A DNA stretch of 64,000 bases from JAIOSF01 sp963677755 (GCA_963677755.1 OY782506.1:1488001-1552000); one strand, 5' to 3'. Shown: positions 28,274 to 36,566, counted from the stretch's first letter. The notes: a model not told the origin generated them from the letters alone. Translations and numbers: made by a program.

Positions 28274-28400
28274 AAAAGCTTGAAGTAATGCTTATGCTAT
28301 CGTCCAAGAAGTGCTAAGATAAAGTGAAGGTTACCTTTAGGTAATCGAACTTTATCTTAGTGCTTATTGGGTGGTATGATAAGTACTAATTTAAGCTTTT
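28274..28400 (+). other. Long imperfect inverted repeat, candidate structured RNA
   Basis: Two 52-nt arms (28274-28325 and 28349-28400) pair along their full length: 40 Watson-Crick pairs, 7 positions that are G-U pairs in a plus-strand RNA, and 5 mismatches. The inner 12 bp are perfect. The 23-nt middle holds a further 7-bp stem (28329-28335 with 28340-28346) with a TTTA loop. On a minus-strand RNA six more of these positions would be unpaired, so the plus strand looks like the selected RNA. It fills the gap between the Tpx-like stop codon and the SIR2-like promoter. A weak TATA-rich promoter (28250-28262) precedes it on the plus strand. Confidence 0.6.
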
Positions 28401-28936
28401 TAGTGGCAACCGACCCCCGTATATGTAACATATGCTTTATTTAGTTCTACTTGCAATCTATCCAAATCAAACTCTTTTTCTAAATCATTTGGCATATCCA
28501 AGAAAAATACCGCTCCATCTTTAGAGATAAGAAACATAGCTTTCGTAAGTTTATCTTCCATATCACCTGTTACAATTTTAGTTCCATACATATTTCCAAA
28601 TTCATCTTCACTATCTAAAAGCATCTCAAATTTTTTCAGTTTATTATTAAATTCTGTTGCATCTTCTAGTTCTTTATTAAATATAAAATAACATTTAATA
28701 GGTACTTGAATATTACTCATAAATTCATCTAGCTTCAAAATCTCTTGACTAAAATCATCACTAATATCAGGAAAAGAGATAAATAAACTCATAGAGCCAT
28801 CACTATGACTTCTTCGTACCTCTAGTTTCTCTCCATTTGTATTTGTTGCTTCAAAGTTTTCAGCCATGTAACCTATATCTATAAAATCATCACATAAATC
28901 GTATTGTTTATTTTTAAATGTTATTTTAAAGTCCAT
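28400..28936 (-). CDS. Thiol-peroxidase-like protein lacking the peroxidatic Cys
   Basis: Protein of 178 residues that aligns by eye with thiol peroxidase Tpx: YMAENFEATNTNGEK near 24 matches the DFTL region, SLFISFPDISDDFSQEI near 49 matches the active-site strand, and YGTKIVTGD...KAMFLISKDGAVFF near 120-145 matches the C-terminal half. The active-site Cys (normally TxxC) is replaced by Asp/Ser, so normal peroxidase chemistry is unlikely. Remaining Cys lie at 15, about 82 and 177 (GVGCH). It starts 11 nt inside nifA, with AAGGTG before the ATG, so it is co-translated with nifA. A regulatory or scaffold role is a guess. Confidence 0.6.
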   Translation of the reverse strand: MDFKITFKNKQYDLCDDFIDIGYMAENFEATNTNGEKLEVRRSHSDGSMSLFISFPDISDDFSQEILKLDEFMSNIQVPIKCYFIFNKELEDATEFNNKLKKFEMLLDSEDEFGNMYGTKIVTGDMEDKLTKAMFLISKDGAVFFLDMPNDLEKEFDLDRLQVELNKAYVTYTGVGCH

Positions 28937-30446
28937 ATTTTTTCACCTTATAACCTATTTGTCGTACTGTTATCCCTAACATCTCCGCTGCTCGTGATTG
29001 ATTATTATCACACTCTTTTAGTGCTTTTCCTATTGCTTCACACTCTAGTTCATCAAGTGTTTTGTTTTCCATAGGAATTGTTTTGTATTCTTCAATAAGT
29101 TTTTCGTTTTTTAAAGCTGGTAAAAGTAAAAGCATATCAGCAGCACTAATCCCTTTTTCATCGCCCATCAAAACTATTCTTTCAAGAGTATTTTCCATCT
29201 CTCTTACATTTCCTGGCCATGGATACCCCATAAGTTTATCCATCGCTTCTTCTGTAATAGTTACCACTTTTTTATGATTTTTCACAGCTCTTTCAAGGAA
29301 AAAATTCACTAAAAGTTTTATATCTTCTCCTCTTTTTCGTAAAGGTGGTAAATCTATTGGTATTACATTTAATCTATAGTATAAATCCTCTCTAAACTCC
29401 CCATCTTTTACCATTTTTTCAAGATTTCGATTGGTTGCAGCTACTAGTCTTACATTGACTTTAATTGTTTTACTACCACCAACTCTTTCGAACTCTCGCT
29501 CTTGTAAAACTCTCAAAAGTTTTACTTGAGCACTTGCACTAATATCCCCTATCTCATCTAAAAATAAAGTTCCTTTATCTGCAAGTTCAAATCTCCCTTT
29601 TCGTGTCTCTTTTGCATCTGTAAATGCACCTTTTTCATGTCCAAAGAGTTCACTTTCAAGTAAACTATCTGTGATTGCTGCGCAGTTTAACTTTACAAAC
29701 GGTTCATCTGCTCTACGACTTCTTTTGTGAATAGCAGCTGCAACGAGTTCTTTCCCTGTTCCTGTTTCACCGCGCACTAAAATAGTTACATCACTTTGAG
29801 CAATTCTTTCAATTACTCTATAAACATCTTTCATCTTCTTACTCTCGCCAATTATGTCACCAAAATTATGCACTTTTGAATCCCACTCCATTTTATAATA
29901 CTGTTTAAGATCTTTTAACTTCTCTTTCTCATCTTCTAATACGAAATATGAATGGATACTTTGAGCAAATAGTGAACTAATTATTGATAATATTCGTACA
30001 GTATCATCAAAACCAATCTTGGTAGATTTTGTTAGATTTGTTGCTAAGACACCTATTGTTTCATTTTCTACAATCATAGGAACTGCAATATAAGAAATTG
30101 TATCGTTACTTCTATTCCCAGATTTATTTAAAAATAATATATCGTTGTGTACATTTTCTATAACAACTGGTTCCATGCTTTTTGCAGCTAATCCTGTAGC
30201 ACCTTCCCCTAATCTATATTCAGAAATTATTTTTTGATGCTTATTAAAATCCACAGAAGCAAATATATTCAACATATCATCTTCCAATCTATAGATAACA
30301 CAATTTTCCAAATCCAAATTCTTTTTTAAGATTTTAAGGCACTTCTCTAAAGACTCTACAATTTGCCCTCGAGAATCTGCTATAATCGAAGCTATCTCTT
30401 GCAAAACATTTAATTCTATTTGTATCAAACTATCTTCACTATTCAT
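28926..30446 (-). CDS. nifA: Nif-specific sigma-54 activator NifA
   Basis: Enhancer-type activator of 506 residues. GAF domain (about 15-170), AAA+ domain with Walker A GETGTGKE at 226-233, sigma-54 contact loop GAFTDA at 273-278 (usual form GAFTGA), Walker B GTLFLDEIG at 292-300, and a Fis-type HTH near 482-503. The linker between AAA+ and HTH lacks the C-x11-C-x19-C-x4-C motif of oxygen-sensing NifA, so it should resemble the NifL-partnered class; no nifL is visible. The flanking nifT and nif promoters support NifA rather than another NtrC-type regulator. A TATAAT box upstream suggests sigma-70 transcription; read-through from nifT is also possible. Confidence 0.92.
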   Translation of the reverse strand: MNSEDSLIQIELNVLQEIASIIADSRGQIVESLEKCLKILKKNLDLENCVIYRLEDDMLNIFASVDFNKHQKIISEYRLGEGATGLAAKSMEPVVIENVHNDILFLNKSGNRSNDTISYIAVPMIVENETIGVLATNLTKSTKIGFDDTVRILSIISSLFAQSIHSYFVLEDEKEKLKDLKQYYKMEWDSKVHNFGDIIGESKKMKDVYRVIERIAQSDVTILVRGETGTGKELVAAAIHKRSRRADEPFVKLNCAAITDSLLESELFGHEKGAFTDAKETRKGRFELADKGTLFLDEIGDISASAQVKLLRVLQEREFERVGGSKTIKVNVRLVAATNRNLEKMVKDGEFREDLYYRLNVIPIDLPPLRKRGEDIKLLVNFFLERAVKNHKKVVTITEEAMDKLMGYPWPGNVREMENTLERIVLMGDEKGISAADMLLLLPALKNEKLIEEYKTIPMENKTLDELECEAIGKALKECDNNQSRAAEMLGITVRQIGYKVKKYGL

Positions 30447-30477
30447 TACTTATCCAATTCGTATAATATTTGTCATA

Positions 30478-30483
30478 TTATAC
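30478..30483 (-). promoter_or_regulatory. Candidate -10 box of nifA
   Basis: TATAAT on the minus strand, 32 nt before the nifA ATG, preceded by GG. No convincing -35 hexamer, which is usual in this group. Start near 30471. Confidence 0.4.
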
Positions 30484-30528
30484 CCTTGTTTATACAAAAT
30501 ATAAACACCTCTTATGTATATATTATAA

Positions 30529-30738
30529 TCAATCTGCTATTTTTTTACAAACTTCCTCTTTTGGTAAATTCTTTGGTCCTGGTTGTATCCACCAAGTTTC
30601 ACCGTTACTTAATTCTACTTCTCCACCCCAATTGTCATCATCACTAAATTCAATTGTTTCTATAGTCTCTTCCATATCTTTTTTTGCTATATAAAAATAA
30701 ATCTCATCATTCGCTTCTCTTAACATCACTTTTGCCAT
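30529..30738 (-). CDS. nifT: NifT/FixU family protein
   Basis: Small protein of 69 residues matching NifT/FixU: start MAKVMLR, IAKKDMEETIETIE, then WGGEVELSNGETWWI. The role in nitrogenase maturation is unclear and it is dispensable in model strains. Ribosome binding site AAAGGAT. It has its own sigma-54-type promoter and lies 82 nt upstream of nifA, so activation by NifA could feed back on nifA through read-through. Confidence 0.85.
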   Translation of the reverse strand: MAKVMLREANDEIYFYIAKKDMEETIETIEFSDDDNWGGEVELSNGETWWIQPGPKNLPKEEVCKKIAD

Positions 30739-30766
30739 AAATTATCCTTTGTATTTATATCTTATA

Positions 30767-30782
30767 TGCAAGTATCATTCCT
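30767..30782 (-). promoter_or_regulatory. Sigma-54-type promoter of nifT
   Basis: Minus strand AGGAATGATACTTGCA (GG-N10-GC). It overlaps the last codon of the upstream FAD gene by 2 nt. Start near 30756 leaves an 18-nt leader with the AAAGGAT ribosome binding site. Confidence 0.75.
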
Positions 30783-32430
30783 AGTTATTATTTGCAATAG
30801 CTCTTCTTAAATATCCTAGAAGGTTATTTTTTTGTACCCATACTTTGTAAAAACCTTTTTTTAGTTCATTTACTAATATACTATGCTTGTATTCATCATT
30901 GAGTTGCGTATAATCATCTCTATGATGTGCCCCTCTACTCTCTTTTCTTTTTCTTGCACTTAAGACAACGGTTTGTGCAATCTCAAGAGCATTTTGTAGT
31001 TCCAAAATTGAGATTAACTCTACATTATTGTTTCTTCCTTTATCTATACAATGTAAAGTTCCAGATTCTCTTCGTAAATATTGCAAATAATCTAATGCTT
31101 TAAATAGACTCTTTTTATCCCTATGTATTCCAGCTAATTCAAACATAGTTTTCCCAACAGAAATCCTCATAGAGTTAAAGTTTTTTGTTGTATCTTGATC
31201 AAAGATAAAGTCAACTTTTTGTTGATCTTTTACTACAATATTGTAATCAATTGGTAAAAACTCTTTATTTTTACTATATTTAAGAGCATTTTTTCCTGCT
31301 AGTTCACCAAAAACAGCACCATCTAATAATGAATTTCCACCTAGTCTATTTGCTCCATGTATCCCATTTACAGCACACTCACCACAAACAAATAAACCTT
31401 TAATTGCTGTTTTAGTCATATTTGCTTCAATTCCACCCATAGTATAATGAGCCACTGGTTTGATTGGTAATAACTCAGTTGTAACATCAACTCCTGCTTG
31501 CATCAATGCAGCTTTTTGTAAACTTGGTAATTTTGACTCAATATGTTCAGGGGTTAAATGTCTTAAATCTATGAAGACCTTTTTACCTTCTGCAATTTGT
31601 TTTGAAATAGCTCGGCTAACCACATCTCTAGTTTCAAGCTCATTGATAAATCGCTCACCTTCACTGTTCACTAAATAACCACCCTCACCTCGGGCAGCTT
31701 CACTTACTAGATAACTTGTTTTTATAAAACCTGTTGGATGAAACTGTACAAACTCCATATCTTTTAAAGCTAATCCAGCTCTCAGTGCAACAGAAAGAAT
31801 ATCTCCTGTATAATCTTGAGCATTTGTACTAAATCCTCTATATAATCCAGCATAACCACCACCAGCTAGTACTACAGACTTTGCAGGATACACCATTACA
31901 GAAGAATCAAATCTTCGTATTACAACTATTCCACTTACTTTATTGTTCATTTTGGTAATGTTCATTACAAAATTGTTTACTAAAAACTCTACACCTACAA
32001 TTTTTGCTTTTTTAATAAGTGCTTGTGTTATAGCAGAACCAGTTTTATCACCTACATAACAGGTTCTTTTACTACTTCCTCCACCAAAACTTCTTTGTGA
32101 GATTGTTCCATCTTCATTTTTATCAAACTCAACACCATAATCAGAGAGTTTTTCTATTATCAAAGGAGCTTGTTCACACATATATGTTACTGCTTTTTTA
32201 TCAGCTAAGCCATAAGAACCTTTTAAAGTATCATTTATATGTTTTGAGATACCCTCTTTATCATTTTTGTCCAAAACACTATTAATACCACCACTAGCTA
32301 AACTACTATTCGACTTAAAAAGGTTTCCTTTAGTGACAATGGCAACTTTTAAAGAACTATCACTTTTTGCTTCGATAGCTGCCATAAGCCCAGCAATACC
32401 ACCACCTACAACAATAACATCATAAATCAT
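30781..32430 (-). CDS. FAD-dependent oxidoreductase (FrdA/NadB family)
   Basis: Flavoprotein of 549 residues of the fumarate reductase/succinate dehydrogenase/L-aspartate oxidase family. FAD-binding VVGGGIAGLMAA near 6, LASGGINSV near 44, VQFHPTGF near 230, EAARGEGGYLV with the proton-shuttle-type Arg near 246, and HGANRLGGNSLLDG near 355. No haem or second cofactor domain and no signal peptide, so it is soluble. It might be NadB, but its place in a two-gene unit with an aldo/keto reductase under a sigma-54-type promoter suggests a special role during nitrogen fixation, perhaps redox balance. Exact substrate cannot be read from sequence. Confidence 0.75.
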   Translation of the reverse strand: MIYDVIVVGGGIAGLMAAIEAKSDSSLKVAIVTKGNLFKSNSSLASGGINSVLDKNDKEGISKHINDTLKGSYGLADKKAVTYMCEQAPLIIEKLSDYGVEFDKNEDGTISQRSFGGGSSKRTCYVGDKTGSAITQALIKKAKIVGVEFLVNNFVMNITKMNNKVSGIVVIRRFDSSVMVYPAKSVVLAGGGYAGLYRGFSTNAQDYTGDILSVALRAGLALKDMEFVQFHPTGFIKTSYLVSEAARGEGGYLVNSEGERFINELETRDVVSRAISKQIAEGKKVFIDLRHLTPEHIESKLPSLQKAALMQAGVDVTTELLPIKPVAHYTMGGIEANMTKTAIKGLFVCGECAVNGIHGANRLGGNSLLDGAVFGELAGKNALKYSKNKEFLPIDYNIVVKDQQKVDFIFDQDTTKNFNSMRISVGKTMFELAGIHRDKKSLFKALDYLQYLRRESGTLHCIDKGRNNNVELISILELQNALEIAQTVVLSARKRKESRGAHHRDDYTQLNDEYKHSILVNELKKGFYKVWVQKNNLLGYLRRAIANNN

Positions 32431-32433
32431 ATA

Positions 32434-33540
32434 TTACAGCCTATAGAGCAAATCATATTTGCTTTTTGGCACTGCTTTTATTTTTGAGATTTCACAGTTT
32501 TGTTTAATATTTACAGGTACTTTACTACCAAAAAGTCCACTTACAATACCAGGGGTTGATCGTACAAACTGTAAGGCAAGTTGGATATCACTTTTTAAAG
32601 TCATACTATTATCGAGTATTACCCCTGTTTCAGCAGTAAAAGATTTTTTAAAAAGATTCATCTGTAATAAACTTGAACTACTAATAACCCCTAAACCCAA
32701 TCTATAAGCAGCTTGTAAAATAGTACATTTTTCACCATTTACTTTTTGTGTTTGGGTTGTATAAGCAGTGGTTTTACCCATATTAAAAGGAGTTTGGATA
32801 TACTTAAATCGATGATTTTCACCACCCGCTTTTTTTGCACATTCTACAAGTTTTTCAATCTCAATATTTTCATTAATTTCCGACATAAAACCATTCCAAA
32901 CAGCAACACCATAATATTTAAAAAGTCCCTCATCAGCTAGTTTTTCAAATCTTTTGAATATTTTTTCAATTTTTTTATAAAACTCTTTTTCACCAAGTTT
33001 TAGTATTTGCATCTCTGGATTGTGAAGATAAAATATATCTAAACTCTCAACACCTAAGTTTTCAATACTTTTTCTACATGACCACTCTAAATAATCTGGA
33101 GTCATACAATGTTGATCTAACTCAATTTCATCTTTTGTAGCAAGTTTTTTAGAAATAATATTTTCTTCTATCCAAGTATAAGGATTTTCAGGAAACGGAT
33201 AATCTAATTGAATAAAACCACCTTTTGAACAGATGATTAAATCTTCTCTTTTTACCTCATTTTCATTATATAATTCATCTAAAGCAACACCAATCTCTTT
33301 TTCACTTTGTCCATATCTATAGTTACTTGCTGTATCAATAAGATTTATACCATTTTTTATAGCTTCTTTTACCCCTGCAATATAGTGAAACACATAATTT
33401 TCTTCTTTGTAAGGCTCCTTATTAAAAGTACCTAACCCTAATTTAGAAAATATCAAACCATTACTTTGAGTATAAAAATCTTTATAGTGTGAAAACTTTT
33501 TTGCGAATTCTAATGTATTTTCTGCTGTTGCTACTTTCAT
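32434..33540 (-). CDS. Aldo/keto reductase
   Basis: NADPH-type (beta/alpha)8 reductase of 368 residues. Catalytic Asp and Tyr in LIDTASNYRYGQSE near 70, Lys in ICSKGGFI near 105, His in FYLHNPEM near 173; C-terminal cofactor region GLFGSKVP. Longer than the usual 320-330 because of an N-terminal extension and an insert around 115-145. It ends 3 nt before the FAD oxidoreductase start and follows the 32-residue membrane peptide, all behind one sigma-54-type promoter. Substrate unknown. Confidence 0.85.
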   Translation of the reverse strand: MKVATAENTLEFAKKFSHYKDFYTQSNGLIFSKLGLGTFNKEPYKEENYVFHYIAGVKEAIKNGINLIDTASNYRYGQSEKEIGVALDELYNENEVKREDLIICSKGGFIQLDYPFPENPYTWIEENIISKKLATKDEIELDQHCMTPDYLEWSCRKSIENLGVESLDIFYLHNPEMQILKLGEKEFYKKIEKIFKRFEKLADEGLFKYYGVAVWNGFMSEINENIEIEKLVECAKKAGGENHRFKYIQTPFNMGKTTAYTTQTQKVNGEKCTILQAAYRLGLGVISSSSLLQMNLFKKSFTAETGVILDNSMTLKSDIQLALQFVRSTPGIVSGLFGSKVPVNIKQNCEISKIKAVPKSKYDLLYRL

Positions 33541-33542
33541 AT

Positions 33543-33641
33543 TTATTGTTTCCTTTCTATCTTAGAATAAGTTTTATTAGTATAAATTACTATTGCAACA
33601 GTATAAGATATAAGTATAATTGGCAATATATAAGTTTCCAT
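33543..33641 (-). CDS. Small membrane peptide, 32 aa
   Basis: Minus-strand ATG at 33641 to TAA at 33543, 32 residues: METYILPIILISYTVAIVIY is almost all membrane helix, followed by a basic tail TNKTYSKIERKQ. The ribosome binding site AAAAGGA is well placed (5 nt before the ATG). It is the first gene after the sigma-54-type promoter at 33681-33696 and ends 3 nt before the aldo/keto reductase ATG, whose ribosome binding site AGAAAGGAAAC lies inside this gene. Not recognised; it could anchor the redox pair to the membrane. Confidence 0.65.
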   Translation of the reverse strand: METYILPIILISYTVAIVIYTNKTYSKIERKQ

Positions 33642-33680
33642 TAGATTCCTTTTAAAGTTGAGTTATATTAGTTATATTTA

Positions 33681-33696
33681 TGCAAATACTATTCCA
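33681..33696 (-). promoter_or_regulatory. Sigma-54-type promoter of the AKR/FAD operon
   Basis: Minus strand TGGAATAGTATTTGCA, the closest match here to the TGGCAC-N5-TTGCA consensus. Start near 33670, a 29-nt leader before the 32-residue peptide. Confidence 0.8.
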
Positions 33697-33802
33697 CAAA
33701 TTTTATCAATTTAGAACAAATAAATATCCAAAAAATAATTTAATTAGTTTTTTCAGTAATTTTATGTTATCGTATATAAATTAATAAGTAAGGATTGTCA
33801 TT

Positions 33803-34165
33803 ATGTACTTGGTGGTAGATGATTCAAAAATGGCACGAAAAATGGCTGTAAAAAACTTGAAGCTAATAGTTGGCGAAAATGTTAAAATACGCGAAGCTCA
33901 AGATGGTGTAGAAGCTGTAAATTGTTATAAAGAAAATAAACCTGCAATCTGTTTTATGGATTTGACTATGCCTGTTATGGATGGGTTTGAAGCAATTAAA
34001 CAGATTTGTACCTTTGATTCCGATGCAAAAATTATTGTAATAAGTGCAGATATACAAGAATTATCAATGCAAAAGGCAAAAGAAAATGGTGCAATTGGAT
34101 TTATAAAAAAACCGATAAATCAAGAAAACCTCACAAAAATGTTAACAGCTCTAGGATTAATATAA
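33803..34165 (+). CDS. Single-domain response regulator (CheY-like)
   Basis: Receiver domain of 120 residues with all key residues: VVDDSKMARK (acidic pair), Asp in CFMDLTMPVMDG near residue 53, IVISADIQ (switch Ser), IKKPINQ (Lys near 104). No output domain. Its stop overlaps the CheC-like gene start by 1 nt, and a diguanylate cyclase follows, so phosphorylation may be removed by the CheC-like protein and linked to c-di-GMP output. Confidence 0.92.
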   Translation: MYLVVDDSKMARKMAVKNLKLIVGENVKIREAQDGVEAVNCYKENKPAICFMDLTMPVMDGFEAIKQICTFDSDAKIIVISADIQELSMQKAKENGAIGFIKKPINQENLTKMLTALGLI

Positions 34166-34782
34166 TGAATAATATAATTAAATTAAATGAAAATGAAAAA
34201 GATTGTTTACAAGAACTTATGAACATCTCTTATGGTGCTGCAACAGCTGCTATTTCAGAGATAATAGGAAAATTTGCAACATTAAGTATTCCAAGTATTA
34301 ATACTATTTCATCCAATGATTTAGTAGAACACCTCAATCAAAAACTTTTAAGTAAAAATAAATACTATGTAGCAAATCAACTTATTAATGGCTACTTATC
34401 TGGTGAAAATATTTTTATCATTGATGAAATTTCAAGTATAAACCTTGCTAGAGAGTTTGATTTAGAAGAGGATGAAATAGATGAAACAGAGATTAGAGAT
34501 ATAATATTAGAGATTACAAATATTTTATCCTCTGCAACTTCGGGGAAACTGGCAACCTTGGTAGATACTATTATCTCATTTAGTGCTCCACATATTACAA
34601 AAATAAATTCAATAGATGAATTTGATAAAAGATTTGCGGGAGAATATAGTCATGTTATTATTATCTCAACAGAATTAAATTTTGAAGAGCAAAATATAAA
34701 AGGGGAATTGATGATGTTAACAAAAAAAGAATCTTCTGTTTTTTTGAAAAAAGCACTAGATAATGCTTTAAATAATCTTTAA
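34165..34782 (+). CDS. CheC-family phosphatase-like protein
   Basis: Protein of 205 residues of the CheC/CheX/FliY group. Two phosphatase-type motifs: LQELMNISYGAATAAISEI near 14 and ILEITNILSSATSGKLATL near 113 (E-x2-N form in each). These residues act in CheC to remove phosphate from CheY. It overlaps the CheY-like gene upstream, the likely partner. Soluble. Confidence 0.82.
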   Translation: MNNIIKLNENEKDCLQELMNISYGAATAAISEIIGKFATLSIPSINTISSNDLVEHLNQKLLSKNKYYVANQLINGYLSGENIFIIDEISSINLAREFDLEEDEIDETEIRDIILEITNILSSATSGKLATLVDTIISFSAPHITKINSIDEFDKRFAGEYSHVIIISTELNFEEQNIKGELMMLTKKESSVFLKKALDNALNNL

Positions 34783-34796
34783 ATAAGGCGTTCATA

Positions 34797-35726
34797 ATGC
34801 AAATAAATCAAAATGTAATTTTTAATACTGTTAATAATGGAATTATAATTCTCGATGAAAATCTCAATGTATTAGCATGGAATAAGTGGCTTGAAGTATT
34901 TACAAAAATTAAAGAGAAAGATATACTTAATAAAAATTTTTGTACTTATTTTCCCTATGTGAATGAAAAAAAACTTAAAAGAAAAGCTAAAACTGTTTTA
35001 GTAACAAACAATCCTTCATTTTTAAGTCTCAATACAAATAGATATCTTATAAATATCCCTGTAAGTAATGTTACTAATACAATATTTGACTCTATGCAAC
35101 AAGATATTACAATACTTCCTTATGATATAGAAAAAAAATATATTTGTATCTATATCTATGATAATACTTTAATGTGTGAAATCAATCAAAAACTTGAACG
35201 TGCAAATGAAGAGTTAATAGATATGTCTCATAGAGATCCATTAACTCAAATTTTTAACAGAAGGTATTTTTCAGAACAGTCAAAAAAAATAAAATCTTTC
35301 TCTCAAAGAAATGATAATATTCCATTTAGTCTTGTTACTCTTGATATTGATAAATTTAAAAATATCAATGATACATACGGACATTTAGTTGGAGATGAAG
35401 TGATTATAAAAGTTGCTCATATAATTGAAGCTGAAGTTCGTACAAGTGACATTGTTGCTCGATTTGGTGGAGAAGAGTTTGTTATGCTACTGCAAGATTG
35501 TGATCTTGACAATGCCTATAAAGTAGCAGAAAAAGTAAGAAAAGATATAGAAAAAACATCTATTATTGTGCATATTGATACAGAAGTAAAATTTACGGTA
35601 AGTATTGGTGTAGCGCAATTTAGTAATGAAGATAATAACAATATTGAACTTACACTAGCAAGAGCGGATGAAGCACTTTATAGAGCTAAAAATATAGGGA
35701 GAAATAAAACTGTAGTATCAAACTAA
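34797..35726 (+). CDS. PAS-GGDEF diguanylate cyclase
   Basis: Cytoplasmic protein of 309 residues. N-terminal PAS domain (about 8-125), a short coiled coil, and a GGDEF domain (about 140-308) with active site RFGGEEFVML and substrate motif DIDKFKNINDTYGH. Makes cyclic di-GMP from two GTP. No inhibitory RxxD motif is obvious before GGEEF. It forms a three-gene unit with the receiver and CheC-like genes. Its last 9 nt overlap the convergent modD gene. Confidence 0.92.
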   Translation: MQINQNVIFNTVNNGIIILDENLNVLAWNKWLEVFTKIKEKDILNKNFCTYFPYVNEKKLKRKAKTVLVTNNPSFLSLNTNRYLINIPVSNVTNTIFDSMQQDITILPYDIEKKYICIYIYDNTLMCEINQKLERANEELIDMSHRDPLTQIFNRRYFSEQSKKIKSFSQRNDNIPFSLVTLDIDKFKNINDTYGHLVGDEVIIKVAHIIEAEVRTSDIVARFGGEEFVMLLQDCDLDNAYKVAEKVRKDIEKTSIIVHIDTEVKFTVSIGVAQFSNEDNNNIELTLARADEALYRAKNIGRNKTVVSN

Positions 35727-36566
35727 CAGTTTCATTTTTGTCCCAATATTTACCATACCACAAGTGTATACTTTACTTGTAACTATACCATTGACCCCTG
35801 TTTTAGCATACTCTTGAACATTGTTCATATCTATACCACCTGAAGCTAATATTTTGAGATGTTGAAAATTTTTATTTTTATATTCAATAATTTTTGATAA
35901 GGTATCAATTGTAACTTTATCCATTTGAAGTAGATCTGCACCACTATGCATAAGTTGTATCGCATCATCTATATTATCTGATTCAACTACTATCTTTTTC
36001 TCTGGTACTTTTGTTTTAAATTTTTTTATATTGTCATAAAACTCTTGATTGCTTTCATACACTATACGATGATTATCAAAAAAAACAATTGTTTCACTAA
36101 GATTCAACCTATGTGGCATTGCACCACCTGTTATGATAGATTTAATACAAAACTTTTTACTAAAAGGGAAAGTTTTTCTTGTAGTTAGTAGTTCACAATC
36201 TTGATTTACTTCTATTATCTTTTGTTTCATATTGTATGTATATGTTGCCATTTTACAACTATATTCTAATAATACTTGTGCTGGTCGCCATGCTTTATGA
36301 ACATCATTATACTCTCCACTAAATTGAAGAATAGTATCGGTACTTTTTGCTTTTTGTTTATTTTTTAAAGAGTAGTCAACTTCACAACCTAAAAGTTTAA
36401 CAATTCTACACGCTTCATCTATACAAGATATTATTATATCATCTCTTGTGATTATCTCTAAGCTTACTTTTTTATTATCTACGGACTGTAGGTGTGTTGT
36501 TAAATCTATATATGGTATATCTTCATTTATATACTGTTCTAACTCATTATCTGTAAAATGTATCAA
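35718..36566 (-). CDS. modD: ModD, quinolinate phosphoribosyltransferase-like
   Basis: Protein of 282 residues of the ModD family, related to nicotinate-nucleotide pyrophosphorylase: EDIPYIDLTTHLQ near 15, LLTTRKTFPFSKKFCIKSIITGGAMPHRLNLSE near 125-157, then the barrel motifs VESDNIDDAIQL and LASGGIDMNNV. The real function of ModD is not known. It lies last in the molybdate operon, 91 nt after the second ModB, and overlaps the convergent diguanylate cyclase gene by 9 nt. Confidence 0.85.
   Translation of the reverse strand: MIHFTDNELEQYINEDIPYIDLTTHLQSVDNKKVSLEIITRDDIIISCIDEACRIVKLLGCEVDYSLKNKQKAKSTDTILQFSGEYNDVHKAWRPAQVLLEYSCKMATYTYNMKQKIIEVNQDCELLTTRKTFPFSKKFCIKSIITGGAMPHRLNLSETIVFFDNHRIVYESNQEFYDNIKKFKTKVPEKKIVVESDNIDDAIQLMHSGADLLQMDKVTIDTLSKIIEYKNKNFQHLKILASGGIDMNNVQEYAKTGVNGIVTSKVYTCGMVNIGTKMKLLV

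Noticed and set aside
28274..28400. Integron attC site
   Set aside because: The arms lack the conserved core sites and no integrase or cassette array is present.
28274..28400. Simple Rho-independent terminator of the Tpx-like gene
   Set aside because: Far longer than needed, no T-run follows on the minus strand, and pairing is better on the plus strand.
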